64,000 bases of DNA, from positions 124,001 to 188,000 of the forward strand of contig JAJQRF010000004.1 in NCBI GenBank assembly GCA_021228405.1. Reading direction: 5' to 3'. Positions 17,795 through 27,934 of this stretch are shown here, piece after piece. The stretch is from Pyrinomonadaceae bacterium. GTDB lineage: Bacteria > Acidobacteriota > Blastocatellia > Pyrinomonadales > Pyrinomonadaceae. Below the pieces are notes generated by a model. That model had not been told where the DNA came from. It did not search any database and worked only from the letters and a program-made list of their open reading frames with translations. The position numbers and the translations under genes are program-made. Every line of letters begins with the position of its first letter. The first letter of the stretch is position 1.

Positions 17795-18490
17795 ATGAAT
17801 AAAATTCCAGTCATTTTCGCAATCTTATTGTGTTCGTTTTTGTCTATCAGATCGCAATCGTCAAACATCGATCACGATGTCGAGTTTTGGAGCGATGCGA
17901 GTCTTACGATTCCGCTCATAAAACAGAAAAACAAGAAAGGCGAAAGTGTTGAAAAAGTTAATTTGCTCATAAACGGAACTTTTCGAGCCGGTAATAATAT
18001 CTCAAGACCGGTCGATGAAAGAATCGGATTCGGATTTGATTACATTCTTAATAAATATTTAACTTTATCGACGGGTTATTTTTACCGCGCCGGACAACCG
18101 CCGACCGGCGGCAAAGAATATGAGCATCGCATCAGGTTCGACGCTACGCCCGGAAATAAATGGAAATATTTTTCCCTGAGAGACCGGAACCGTTTTGAAT
18201 ACCGTTTCAGACATTTTCGACCCAATTCGACCCGTTACCGCAACAGGCTTACGATAACCATTCCCGTTAAGAAAGACGGCAAAGAATTATTCGCCCCCTT
18301 TGTCGCCGATGAGATTTTTTACGATTTTCGCGTGCATAAATTGAACCGTGACGAGTTTTCGACGGGCATCAGCAAAAAATTTAACAAAACCTTCACGGCG
18401 GATTTCTATTATCTGATTCAGGCAAACCGCGAAATGGCTTTGAAATATGTCAATGTTATCGGCGTTAATCTCAAATTTAAAATTGACTAG
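17795..18490 (+). CDS. DUF2490-like outer-membrane beta-barrel protein
   Basis: 231 residues with a signal peptide (1 to about 20, ending SIRSQ). The rest is alternating beta pattern with Arg/Tyr-rich strands: KYLTLSTGYFYRAGQ, then FRHFRPNSTRYRNRLTITIP, ending KYVNVIGVNLKFKID with an aromatic-poor final strand. This matches the DUF2490 family of small outer-membrane barrels. The function is unknown. It lies 65 bases upstream of the histidine kinase gene. Confidence 0.72.
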   Translation: MNKIPVIFAILLCSFLSIRSQSSNIDHDVEFWSDASLTIPLIKQKNKKGESVEKVNLLINGTFRAGNNISRPVDERIGFGFDYILNKYLTLSTGYFYRAGQPPTGGKEYEHRIRFDATPGNKWKYFSLRDRNRFEYRFRHFRPNSTRYRNRLTITIPVKKDGKELFAPFVADEIFYDFRVHKLNRDEFSTGISKKFNKTFTADFYYLIQANREMALKYVNVIGVNLKFKID

Positions 18491-18555
18491 GATTCGGTTA
18501 GTTGTTAAAGCTATCTTTGTTTGATCTATCTTTTTGATATTCGACCGAATTTTAA

Positions 18556-20304
18556 ATGCTCGTTCTACTTCATCTTTTCGCGCTATTTTTGCTGGTTTTG
18601 CTCGGTTTTTATGTTTTCGTCGCGAATCCGCGAAGCCGTGCACATCAGACTTTTGCGATATTTATCTCATTTCTCGCACTCTGGACGGTCAAGGATTTGA
18701 TTTTCTGGAATTTTCACGATGAAAACATCGGTTCGGATTGGTGGGCGGCAGCGAGCTTTATCATTGCTTTGCTGATGCAATGCGCGCTGGTCATTTTCGC
18801 GTGGGTTTTTCCCGAAAATTCACGCACACCCCGCAAAAAGGCTTCCGTTTTGTTTGCCCCGGGTCTGGTTCTGATTCCTTCCGCTGTTTTCGGGCTTTTA
18901 TGGCACAAAGTCGGTTTTGAAAACTCAAGATTCGTGATCGACCTCGCGCCGCTTGCCTACGCTTTCGTTATCTACGTTTACTTTGTTTTCTTTTTCGGCG
19001 CGTCGATCTTGTTCGCAAAATACCGAAAACTGCGTGGAACACAAGCAGGACAACAGGTTGGCGCGATCATCTGGGCTTTGGTCATCACGGGAATTTTAAA
19101 AACTATGGCGAATATCGTTTTGCCGTATTTCGGTCTTTACGAATTTCTGCCATATTCGGCGATCTTCGTGCTTCCCGGCGTTTTGATCTATGCTTACGCG
19201 ATTTCCAACTTCAAACTCTTTTCCCTGCAAACCGCGTTGAGCCAGTTTCGGCTTTTCCCGATTTCCTACAAAGTCGCTCTGAGCATCGCAACCGTGGCAA
19301 TTATCAGCTTTTTGCTTTTTCAAATCCCGATCGTCGGTTGGGCATTTCGTGAAGGAATGAACTTTGAGGCGTGGCGCAAATATCTGGTTTTCAGCGTGAT
19401 TTCCGCACTCGTGCCGAATTTGATACTGGTTTTGCTGATCGTCCGCATCATTTCGCGTCCGCTCCAAAGAATTACGCTCGCCGCCGTCGAGGTTACGAAA
19501 GGAAAATACGGAACCGAGATCGAAATGCGCGACAGCAACGACGAGATCGGACTTCTGGCTGATTCGTTCAACGAGATGAGCCGAAAAATGGCTTCGGACA
19601 TCGAACAACTGAAAAATCTGAACGAACAGCTGATTCGCACGGAAAAGCTCGCCGCGATGGGAACGCTTGCCGCCGGGGTCGCACACGAAGTAAACAATCC
19701 GCTCGCTTCGATCTCGTCTTTGATTCAGATGATGCAATCAAATAACAACATCGACGACCGCACAAAGGAAAATCTGAAACTGATCTCAACGCAAATTCAA
19801 CGCATCAGCCAGGTGACAAAGGATATGATGGATTTTGCGAGAGTCCGTCCGGCAGCGCAAAGCCTTATCAATATCAATCAAACCATCGAAACGAGTCTGC
19901 GCCTGGCGAGTTTCGACAAATCCTTTCAAAAACTCGAAATCAAAAAATCCTTTCAAGCCGATCTTCCGCAAATCTTTGCGGATTTCGATCAACTTCAACA
20001 GGTTTTCCTCAATCTTTTTCTAAATTCCAGAGATGCAATGCCGAACGGCGGCGAACTTTCAATCAAAACTTATCTGGAAAAAGATTTAATTCAAATAGAA
20101 ATTGCCGACAGCGGGATCGGAATAAAAAATAAGGATTTGAAAAAGATTTTCGATCCTTTTTTCACAACCAAACCTGCCGGTCAGGGAACGGGTTTAGGTC
20201 TGGCGGTTTGTTACGGCATTATTACGGCACACAATGGAAAGATCGAACCTTTGACCAATGAAAAAGGCGGAATCACGTTTCTCATCAGTTTACCGTTACA
20301 ATAA
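18556..20304 (+). CDS. Sensor histidine kinase with multi-helix membrane sensor, HAMP, HisKA and HATPase domains
   Basis: 582 residues. Seven or so N-terminal helices (1-225) form a membrane sensor, followed by two more helices near 238-260 and 278-298, HAMP at about 296-345 (ISRPLQRITLAAVEVTKGKY), the phospho-acceptor H377 in AAGVAHEVNNPLASI, the N box near N490, G1 DSGIGI at 518-523, FDPFFTTK at 532-539 and G2 GQGTGLGLA. The NPL after the H box places it in the NtrB/AtoS-like class. No response regulator is adjacent, so the kinase is an orphan. A good terminator follows directly after the stop. Confidence 0.92.
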   Translation: MLVLLHLFALFLLVLLGFYVFVANPRSRAHQTFAIFISFLALWTVKDLIFWNFHDENIGSDWWAAASFIIALLMQCALVIFAWVFPENSRTPRKKASVLFAPGLVLIPSAVFGLLWHKVGFENSRFVIDLAPLAYAFVIYVYFVFFFGASILFAKYRKLRGTQAGQQVGAIIWALVITGILKTMANIVLPYFGLYEFLPYSAIFVLPGVLIYAYAISNFKLFSLQTALSQFRLFPISYKVALSIATVAIISFLLFQIPIVGWAFREGMNFEAWRKYLVFSVISALVPNLILVLLIVRIISRPLQRITLAAVEVTKGKYGTEIEMRDSNDEIGLLADSFNEMSRKMASDIEQLKNLNEQLIRTEKLAAMGTLAAGVAHEVNNPLASISSLIQMMQSNNNIDDRTKENLKLISTQIQRISQVTKDMMDFARVRPAAQSLININQTIETSLRLASFDKSFQKLEIKKSFQADLPQIFADFDQLQQVFLNLFLNSRDAMPNGGELSIKTYLEKDLIQIEIADSGIGIKNKDLKKIFDPFFTTKPAGQGTGLGLAVCYGIITAHNGKIEPLTNEKGGITFLISLPLQ

Positions 20305-20333
20305 AAAAGGCGGATTATTTCCGCCTTTTCTTT
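20305..20333 (+). terminator. Terminator after the histidine kinase
   Basis: AAAAGGCGG (20305-20313) pairs with CCGCCTTTT (20321-20329) around a 7-base loop, followed by more T. The symmetric A/T flanks let it serve the convergent glycine-zipper gene as well. Confidence 0.85.
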
Positions 20334-20349
20334 TCGATTTCACCTGAAC

Positions 20350-20796
20350 TTATCTTCTTCTAACCGAATATACCTTACCATTGCGGGCACGATAATATTT
20401 TTTACCGTTGCGCGTATAAAGATATGTTGCCCCTGCGCCGGCGGCTCCGCCGATCAACATTCCGGTTTTTCCGCCGATCGCCGCTCCCGTTCCTGCACCG
20501 AGTAAAGTTCCACCTGCGATCTTTGCGCCGCGTCTGTATTTTGAATTATAAGCGCGCCGTTTGGTTCCCTTGCGGCTCGAAGCGTAAAGTAAACCCGCGC
20601 CTGCCCCGATCAGCGCGCCGTTTCTGCCGCGACCGAGCAAAGCACCTGCGGCAGTGCTTCCCCCGACGATCGCGATGTTTGTCGCCAAACCTTTGGTGCT
20701 TTTCTTTTTCTTACGTCGCGTTTGCCCGAACGCGTCAGGTGCAAAAGATGTAACTGTAAATATAAATGCCAGAGTTAAAACTAAAAATTTTTTCAT
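20350..20796 (-). CDS. Exported glycine-zipper protein
   Basis: 148 residues from the ATG at 20796, chosen because a signal peptide (MKKFLVLTLAFIFTVTSF, cleaved near FGQ) starts there and GGGAGA lies upstream; the longer open frame adds unrelated residues. The mature part is very basic with alternating glycine zippers (GGSTAAGALLG, GALIGAGAGLLY, GTLLGAGTGAAIGGKTG). Glycine-zipper proteins insert in or span membranes, often in the envelope. The function is unknown. Confidence 0.7.
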   Translation of the reverse strand: MKKFLVLTLAFIFTVTSFAPDAFGQTRRKKKKSTKGLATNIAIVGGSTAAGALLGRGRNGALIGAGAGLLYASSRKGTKRRAYNSKYRRGAKIAGGTLLGAGTGAAIGGKTGMLIGGAAGAGATYLYTRNGKKYYRARNGKVYSVRRR

Positions 20797-20976
20797 AATT
20801 TCTCCCAATGTCCGAAAATATTCCGAATAATTGATACGCTTGAAATACTTACAAAGATTGTGCCAGAAAAATTTCTCTTTTAGTTTTTCGCATAAGGGCA
20901 ATTTACGGTTTCTGTCAGATGCTCCGATCATTTATCTTCCTATTTCGTTTTTATCGGGTATTTCGTGCGTAAATTC

Positions 20977-21005
20977 TTGACAGACGCGCCGTTTCGTAGC
21001 AATTT
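20977..21005 (+). promoter_or_regulatory. Possible promoter of the amidohydrolase operon
   Basis: Perfect TTGACA at 20977-20982 with a weak CAATTT 17 bases later at 21000-21005. It would give a leader of about 35 bases to the ATG at 21047. Confidence 0.35.
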
Positions 21006-21046
21006 AGTGAAACATCATCCAGTTTCTTATCTTGGAAAACACATCT

Positions 21047-22366
21047 ATGAAAATAAAAATCTTTAGCTTTTTAGCTATTTTGATGTTCGTCTGTTCGGTT
21101 TTCGGACAAGAAAGACCGACGGCTTACATTAACGCCAAAATTATTCCGATCGTCGGACAGCCGATTGAGCAGGGAGTTTTGCTGGTGCAGAACGGCAAGA
21201 TCACTGCGGTCGGCGATGCACGGACGGTTCGGCTTTCTTCGGACGTTCAACTCATTGATTTGAAAGGCAGAACGATTATGCCCGGCTTAGTCGACACTCA
21301 CAGTCACATCGGCGAAGGTTCGGGCGCGGACGGTTCTGCGCCGATGCAACCCGACGTTCGTTTGCTCGACGGCATCAATGCGCGTTCATCTGGTTTTCAA
21401 CGCGCTCAATCGGGCGGAATCACGACCGTCAATGTAATGCCCGGTTCGGGACATTTAAACAGCGGACAAACTTTATATCTGAAACTGCGCGACGGCGCGA
21501 TCAAGATCGACGATCTGTTGATTTTCGACAAAGACGGAAAATATGCGGGCGGAATCAAATTTGCCAACGGCACGAACCCGCTTCGGCAAGGCGGCGGAAA
21601 TTTTCCCGGCACACGCGCCAAATCAGCCGCGCTCGTCCGCGATCTTTTCATCAAGGCGCAGGAATACCGCGAGAAAGTCCGTAAAGCAGGCGGCGACGCT
21701 TCAAAAATGCCGCCGCGCGATCTGCAAATGGAAGCCTTGACCGAAGTTTTGGACGGCAAGCGTGTCGTCCATTTTCACACGCATCGCCACGACGACATTC
21801 TGACGGTTCTGCGTCTGCAAAAGGAGTTCGGCTTTAAGTTGGTTCTACAGCACGTTTCCGAAGCGTGGAAGGTTGCCGATGAAATCGCCAAAGCAAAAGT
21901 TCCCGCCTCGATAATTTTAATCGATTCGCCCGGCGGCAAGCTCGAAACGACGGACATTTCTTTTATCAACGGTGCGGCACTCGAAAAAGCGGGCGCATTG
22001 GTTGGTTTTCACACTGACGACGGCATCACCGATTCGCGTCTTTTGCTTCGTTCCGCCGGATTGTCGGTGCGGGCGGGAATGTCGCGTGAAAAAGCTCTCT
22101 ACGGTTTGACGATGGCGGGCGCGATAATGCTCGATATGCAGGATCGTGTCGGCTCGCTCGAACAAGGAAAGGATGCCGATTTTATCGTTCTTTCGGGCGA
22201 TCCTTTGAGCGTTTACACACACGTTCTGCAAACTTACGTCGAAGGCAAAAAGGTTTTCGACCGCAGTAATCCGACCGATTATTTAACGCAGGTCGGCGGT
22301 TTCGGCGCAGGCACTGAACGCGAAGCACATATCGATTGCTTTCACGACGACGACGGAGGAAACTAA
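21047..22366 (+). CDS. Exported amidohydrolase (imidazolonepropionase-like)
   Basis: 439 residues from the ATG at 21047, which opens a signal peptide ending VCSVFGQ; an upstream TTG adds five residues. It is a metal-dependent amidohydrolase-superfamily TIM barrel with metal ligands present: HSH in MPGLVDTHSHIGEG, VVHFHTHRHDD, LQHVSEAW and the Asp region GFHTDDGITDS. The C-terminal GSLEQGKDADFIVLSGDPLS is the standard closing beta-sandwich. The substrate is unknown; exported relatives act on peptides or lactams. It is 2 bases upstream of a paralogue that has lost its ligands. Confidence 0.88.
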   Translation: MKIKIFSFLAILMFVCSVFGQERPTAYINAKIIPIVGQPIEQGVLLVQNGKITAVGDARTVRLSSDVQLIDLKGRTIMPGLVDTHSHIGEGSGADGSAPMQPDVRLLDGINARSSGFQRAQSGGITTVNVMPGSGHLNSGQTLYLKLRDGAIKIDDLLIFDKDGKYAGGIKFANGTNPLRQGGGNFPGTRAKSAALVRDLFIKAQEYREKVRKAGGDASKMPPRDLQMEALTEVLDGKRVVHFHTHRHDDILTVLRLQKEFGFKLVLQHVSEAWKVADEIAKAKVPASIILIDSPGGKLETTDISFINGAALEKAGALVGFHTDDGITDSRLLLRSAGLSVRAGMSREKALYGLTMAGAIMLDMQDRVGSLEQGKDADFIVLSGDPLSVYTHVLQTYVEGKKVFDRSNPTDYLTQVGGFGAGTEREAHIDCFHDDDGGN

Positions 22367-23613
<1,247 letters not shown>

Positions 23614-23675
23614 AGATAGAATTTAAGATTTATGATTTTAATTCTTAAATCCGAGATCAAATAACTGCAAAACAC

Positions 23676-23721
23676 AAAAATGACCGATGAGGCTCGCCAA
23701 CAAACCTCATCGGTCATTTTT
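23676..23721. terminator. Bidirectional terminator between convergent genes
   Basis: A 17-bp stem (23676-23692 with 23705-23721) with A-rich and T-rich flanks, central core TGACCGATGAGG. It serves the amidohydrolase pair (+) and the DppD gene (-). Confidence 0.9.
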
Positions 23722-23757
23722 TGATGGCTGGAGGTCAAAATTTGACCGAATTGTTTT

Positions 23758-24768
23758 TTACATTCGTGATTTTGCCGTCAATGTTTCCTCGTTTTCGCCG
23801 TATAAGACACAGCGGACTTTGACATCGTCCTTTAATTTATAAAGCGGAATCTCGTGTTTAGTGCAGATTTCCATACGTGATTCGCAACGCGGGGCGAAAT
23901 GACAGCCGTTCGGAAGATTTGTCGGGCTCGGCACAACGCCTTCGATCGTTTGCAGTCTTTCGACCTTTTCGACGCTGTGCGCCGTCAGTTTCGGAACCGA
24001 TCTCAACAAGCCGCGTGTGTATGGATGTTTTGGAAGCTCGAAAATTTCTTCGACCCGCGATTCTTCGACGATCTTTCCCGTATACATCACGGCAACGCGG
24101 TCGGCGACTTCGGCGACAACTCCCAAATCGTGCGTAATGAGCAAAACCGCGAGCTTGCGCGTTTGCCGCAGTTCGTCGAGAAGTTCGAGAATCTGCGCCT
24201 GGATCGTCACGTCGAGCGCGGTCGTCGGTTCGTCGGCGATGAGCAATTCGGGATCACAGGCAAGAGCCATTGCGATCATCACGCGCTGGCGCATTCCGCC
24301 CGAAAGCTGGTGCGGGTAATCGTTCACGCGGCGCGACGGATCGGGAATCGCTACTTCGTGCATCGCATCAATCGCCGCTTGCCAAGCCGCTTTTTTGTCC
24401 AGTTTCCGATGCAGACGCAGAGCTTCCGCGATCTGTTCGCCGACCGTGTAGACTGGATTGAGCGAGGTCATCGGGTCCTGGAAGATCATCGCAATATCGT
24501 TGCCGCGAATCTCGCGCATTCGTGCCTCGCTCGCCGTCGTCAGTTCTTCACCCTTGAATTTGACCGAACCGCCGACAATTTTTCCCGGCGCGGCGATGAG
24601 CTTCATAATCGAAAGCGCGGTGATCGATTTTCCGCAACCTGACTCGCCGACCAAGCCCAAAAGCTCGCCTTCATCGATGTAAAAACTGACATCGTTGACC
24701 GATTTGACGATTCCGGCGCGTGTCGGAAAGTGCGTTTGTAAATTTGTAACTTCTAATAAATGCGGCAT
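23758..24768 (-). CDS. Oligopeptide/dipeptide ABC transporter ATP-binding protein (DppD/OppD type)
   Basis: 336 residues. Walker A GESGCGKS (41-48), Q-loop [10 protein letters not shown], signature LSGGMRQ (155-161), Walker [13 protein letters not shown], and the C-terminal oligopeptide-transporter tail with [14 protein letters not shown]. This marks the peptide/nickel uptake family. The permeases, second ATPase and binding protein are not in the window. It starts 3 bases after the TonB-domain gene, so the two are co-transcribed. With many exported peptidases nearby, a peptide-import role fits. Confidence 0.9.
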   Translation of the reverse strand: MPHLLEVTNLQTHFPTRAGIVKSVNDVSFYIDEGELLGLVGESGCGKSITALSIMKLIAAPGKIVGGSVKFKGEELTTASEARMREIRGNDIAMIFQDPMTSLNPVYTVGEQIAEALRLHRKLDKKAAWQAAIDAMHEVAIPDPSRRVNDYPHQLSGGMRQRVMIAMALACDPELLIADEPTTALDVTIQAQILELLDELRQTRKLAVLLITHDLGVVAEVADRVAVMYTGKIVEESRVEEIFELPKHPYTRGLLRSVPKLTAHSVEKVERLQTIEGVVPSPTNLPNGCHFAPRCESRMEICTKHEIPLYKLKDDVKVRCVLYGENEETLTAKSRM

Positions 24769-24771
24769 TTT

Positions 24772-25683
24772 TTAATAAATCGTGAAAGAATACTGCACCG
24801 TTTTCGTCACCGTCACATTTTCACCGTTATTTTGTTGAGGCAAAAACACTAATTTTCTAACGGCGGTAATTGCCTCTTCGGTCAATCCGAACGGCAACGC
24901 CGAAACTACGGCAACATTGCCGATTGAACCGTTTGACGAAAAAGTAACTCTTAACGAAACTGTTCCTTGAATATTGTTTTGTCTGGCGGCATCCGTGTAA
25001 TTTGCCCGCGGTTTTAGTGCAATGGTCAGCGGAGTCTTTGATTTCTCTTTCGGAACTTCTTTCTGATCTACGGACAATTTTTCAAACGCTTTTTCAGCGG
25101 ATTTTTCATCGCCGAGCGTAGTTGGCGCACCTTCACCGATCTCGATTCCCTGAAAGTTACCACCGATCTTTAATGATTTGAAAAACATCTCTTCAATTTC
25201 GCTCGAAGAGGCGTTGCTCGTGGTTTCCATTTCGACCCACTTATCATTTTTCAAATCGTTAACAAACCAAATAGTTCCCTTATATTTACTGATCTTTACA
25301 ACTTTGTTTCCGTTCAGTTCCGATCTCGAATTCACCGAATCTTTACTCTTCGCTAAGGCGGTTTCTATTTCCTCTTCAAACAATGCCTTATCAAACTTCG
25401 TAACAGACTTGCATTTTTTGAGATTCGCGTTTTTGTCCTTTGCGACAATTTTTATTTTGTATGCGGCACTTTCGGCATATGCGGCGAAGTGTTGAGTCGT
25501 AAATTCTTCACAAGAACTTGTTTCATTAAAATACACCGGAAGTTTCGGAAACAAGACCGAAATTTTGTGATCGCTTATCTTGTATTCCTGCCACTTCACC
25601 GGAGCCGTATTGTTCACGGTTTGCGCGGACAAACTAATCATCAAAATCGTAATCGTAAGAATTAAATTGATAATTTTGAGCAT
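24772..25683 (-). CDS. Exported protein with TonB C-terminal domain
   Basis: 303 residues with a signal peptide (1 to about 21). The middle part is a beta/alpha region with three cysteines (Cys38 in ETSSCEEFTT, and another pair near KKCKSVT). The last 80 residues (ALKPRANYTDAARQNNIQGTVSLRVTF, split here as family blocks PRANYTDAARQ and GTVSLRVTFSSNG) are a TonB_C domain. AAAGGAAG precedes the ATG. There is no N-terminal anchor or Pro-rich spacer, so it is not a classical TonB. It is 3 bases upstream of DppD. Confidence 0.72.
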   Translation of the reverse strand: MLKIINLILTITILMISLSAQTVNNTAPVKWQEYKISDHKISVLFPKLPVYFNETSSCEEFTTQHFAAYAESAAYKIKIVAKDKNANLKKCKSVTKFDKALFEEEIETALAKSKDSVNSRSELNGNKVVKISKYKGTIWFVNDLKNDKWVEMETTSNASSSEIEEMFFKSLKIGGNFQGIEIGEGAPTTLGDEKSAEKAFEKLSVDQKEVPKEKSKTPLTIALKPRANYTDAARQNNIQGTVSLRVTFSSNGSIGNVAVVSALPFGLTEEAITAVRKLVFLPQQNNGENVTVTKTVQYSFTIY

Positions 25684-25828
25684 AAATTCTTCCTTTTTTT
25701 GAGAAAAACCGAAACTTTTTTATTGTTTTAGCCGTGCAACTATTTGTATCGCTTTTTCTTCAAACAGATGTTATCATTTTTTGCGGAAATTTCTATTTTC
25801 AGCAGTCAAATTCCAGGAGATTTTTGTA

Positions 25829-27550
25829 GTGAAAAAAAGTTCGACTCTTTTCTGCGCTCTTTTATTGTCTTTTTCCATAACCACAGGCGGGTTCGCGCAA
25901 ACAGTTTCAAAATCGAATCCGAAAGAATCGATTTCGACTTCAAAACCCGCTGAAACCAAAAAAGTCGTCACGGTCGAAAATATCGAAACGGATGTTGCCG
26001 AAGCTTTAACGCTGATCGAAAGCAATCACGTGAGCGGCAAAAAAATCGATTACAATGAGCTTTTCAAATCTTCGATAGATTCGATGCTTCATACGCTCGA
26101 TCCGCACTCTAATTATTTTGACGCAAAGGAGTTTGAGCAATTCCGCACCGATCAAAGTTCCAAATATTTCGGCATCGGCGCAACCATCGGCGATCTGAGC
26201 GACGCGAAAGGCAACGTTCTCGCCACCTATATCAAAGCGACGTTTGAAAATGCACCTGCCAACCGCGCGGGACTGCGTTACGGCGACAAGATCGTAGAAG
26301 TGAACGGAACTTCGATGATCGGCAAAAACTTTACCGAAGTCCGTAATTTTCTGCGCGGACCACGCGGAACGGTCGCGAAACTGGTCGTTGAAAGATACGG
26401 AACCGGAAAACGCGAAACGGTCGAGATCATTCGCGACGCGGTTGCCCAACCTTCAATCGCCGAAGCTTATATGATTCGTCCCGGTGTCGGTTATATCGCG
26501 ATGACAGGCGGTTTTAACCAGACGACATACGCCGAATTTGCCCAGTCGATGCAAATCCTGAAGGCTCAGGGAATGCAGCAATTAGTACTTGACCTGAGAA
26601 ACAACGGCGGCGGTTTAGTCAGTCAGGCTTACCGCGTCGCCAACGCTTTTCTCGGACGCGGACAAACGATCTTTACGCAAAAAGGCAGATTAGAAGGCAC
26701 CGCCGACACATACCGCGCCGAAAATCCGAATCCCGAAGAGGTTCCGATCGTTTTGCTCGTAAACCGCAATTCGGCTTCGGCTTCGGAGATTCTTGCAGGA
26801 GCGTTGCAGGATCATGACCGCGCTCTGATCGTCGGCGAAAATACGTTCGGTAAAGGTCTGGTGCAGAATCCGTTCGTGCTCGAATACGGCTCAATGCTTC
26901 TTTTGACCATCGCCAAATACGAAACGCCCGCCGGACGTTTGATCCAACGCGATTATTCGGACGGAAATCTTTACGATTATTACACTAAAGGCGGAACTTT
27001 GAGCGAAGAAAATAAGGATAAAGCCGCGCCGAAAGGTGCTGAAAGCAAAACAGATTCAGGCAGAAAAGTCTACAGCGGCGGCGGAATCGCTCCCGATGTG
27101 CCGATCAAACCCGATACGATCACGTCTGAAAAATTGCGCTTTCAGCAAAAGCTGAACAACCCGATCTTTGCTTATGTTCTGGATTTGACGTATGGAAGAA
27201 ATCCGAATTTTGCGGATTATAAAGTCGATAAACCGATCGTTTTTGAATACGACATCAAAACCAACGATTTCCCGATCACAGAAACGCTTTACCAGAATTT
27301 CAAGAAATTTGCGATCGAAAAATACGGCTTTACTTCCGCGCAAATCGATAAGGAACGCGAATTTGTCGAACGCAGTATGCGAACCGAATTAGTCACGGCG
27401 GCTTACGGTTCGACGACCTCTTTTCAGGTTTTCAACGAATACGACAACCAGCTTAAGAAAGCCATCGAACTTCTTCCGCAAGCCAAACAGCTTGCGCTCG
27501 AAGGTGCAAGGGCAAATGCTTTGAAATCGAAAAACGAAGGAAACCGTTAA
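25829..27550 (+). CDS. C-terminal processing protease, S41 family (active)
   Basis: 573 residues from a GTG at 25829, chosen for AGGAGA 8 bases upstream and a signal peptide (MKKSSTLFCALLLSFSITTG, cleaved near FAQ). A PDZ domain covers about 112-200 (SKYFGIGATIG, RAGLRYGDKIVEVNG). The S41 domain carries DLRNNGGG and the catalytic dyad Ser317 in NSASASE and Lys342 in TFGKGLVQ, 25 residues apart as in Prc/CtpA. Predicted periplasmic serine protease trimming C-termini. A second S41 gene at 41853-43163 has lost the dyad. Confidence 0.93.
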   Translation: MKKSSTLFCALLLSFSITTGGFAQTVSKSNPKESISTSKPAETKKVVTVENIETDVAEALTLIESNHVSGKKIDYNELFKSSIDSMLHTLDPHSNYFDAKEFEQFRTDQSSKYFGIGATIGDLSDAKGNVLATYIKATFENAPANRAGLRYGDKIVEVNGTSMIGKNFTEVRNFLRGPRGTVAKLVVERYGTGKRETVEIIRDAVAQPSIAEAYMIRPGVGYIAMTGGFNQTTYAEFAQSMQILKAQGMQQLVLDLRNNGGGLVSQAYRVANAFLGRGQTIFTQKGRLEGTADTYRAENPNPEEVPIVLLVNRNSASASEILAGALQDHDRALIVGENTFGKGLVQNPFVLEYGSMLLLTIAKYETPAGRLIQRDYSDGNLYDYYTKGGTLSEENKDKAAPKGAESKTDSGRKVYSGGGIAPDVPIKPDTITSEKLRFQQKLNNPIFAYVLDLTYGRNPNFADYKVDKPIVFEYDIKTNDFPITETLYQNFKKFAIEKYGFTSAQIDKEREFVERSMRTELVTAAYGSTTSFQVFNEYDNQLKKAIELLPQAKQLALEGARANALKSKNEGNR

Positions 27551-27572
27551 TAATCCAAACAAACGCAAAATG

Positions 27573-27605
27573 GAAAAGAGCTTGAATTTTCAAGCTCTTT
27601 TCTGT
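27573..27605 (+). terminator. Terminator after the S41 protease
   Basis: 13-bp perfect stem AAAAGAGCTTGAA (27573-27585) with 27588-27600, a 2-base loop, then CTGTTTTT. It can act on both strands. Confidence 0.88.
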
Positions 27606-27614
27606 TTTTGAAAA

Positions 27615-27782
27615 CTAATTCATTAACCAAATTATCAGATAATAAATTCCGATTCCTACGCCTGCCAAAATCAAGATTAACAGTAAAATCAATGATGCTA
27701 CGATCAATTTGAATTTACGATAACGATTTTCGTCCGGCGGCGAAAGCTGATTTTGCGGAAAATACGGCGGCGGTCTGTTCAT
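27615..27782 (-). CDS. Small Pro-rich single-helix membrane protein
   Basis: 55 residues from the ATG at 27782 (MNRPPPYFPQNQ), with a proline/asparagine-rich start and one long hydrophobic helix near the C-terminus (KLIVASLILLLILILAGVG). The longer upstream extension is encoded by heptamer repeats and is not used. No family is recognised. Confidence 0.55.
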   Translation of the reverse strand: MNRPPPYFPQNQLSPPDENRYRKFKLIVASLILLLILILAGVGIGIYYLIIWLMN

Positions 27783-27783
27783 A

Positions 27784-27811
27784 CATTTAACATTTACCAT
27801 TTATCATTGAA
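27784..27811. repeat. Heptanucleotide repeat (CATTTAN)3 plus CATTGAA
   Basis: Four phased 7-mers: CATTTAA, CATTTAC, CATTTAT, CATTGAA. A 25-base core from 27791 recurs with one mismatch at 61541. They are the reverse-strand form of the TGATAAA/GTAAATG family seen at 27904. Confidence 0.85.
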
Positions 27812-27903
27812 CAAATCAATTTTGAACTTCTTTCATCAAAATAGTTTTCCGACCTATTTTCCAAGATTTCAGAATTATAATTAAATTCCATAAAATCAAT
27901 AAA

Positions 27904-27924
27904 TGATAAATGATAAATGATAAA
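27904..27924. repeat. Heptanucleotide repeat (TGATAAA)3
   Basis: Three exact TGATAAA copies, with partial copies on both sides, ending 10 bases before the stop of the M28 gene. Confidence 0.88.
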
Positions 27925-27934
27925 TGAATAGGTT

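Noticed and set aside
23758-24768. A complete peptide ABC importer.
   Set aside because: Only the DppD-type ATPase is here; permeases, DppF and a binding protein are missing.
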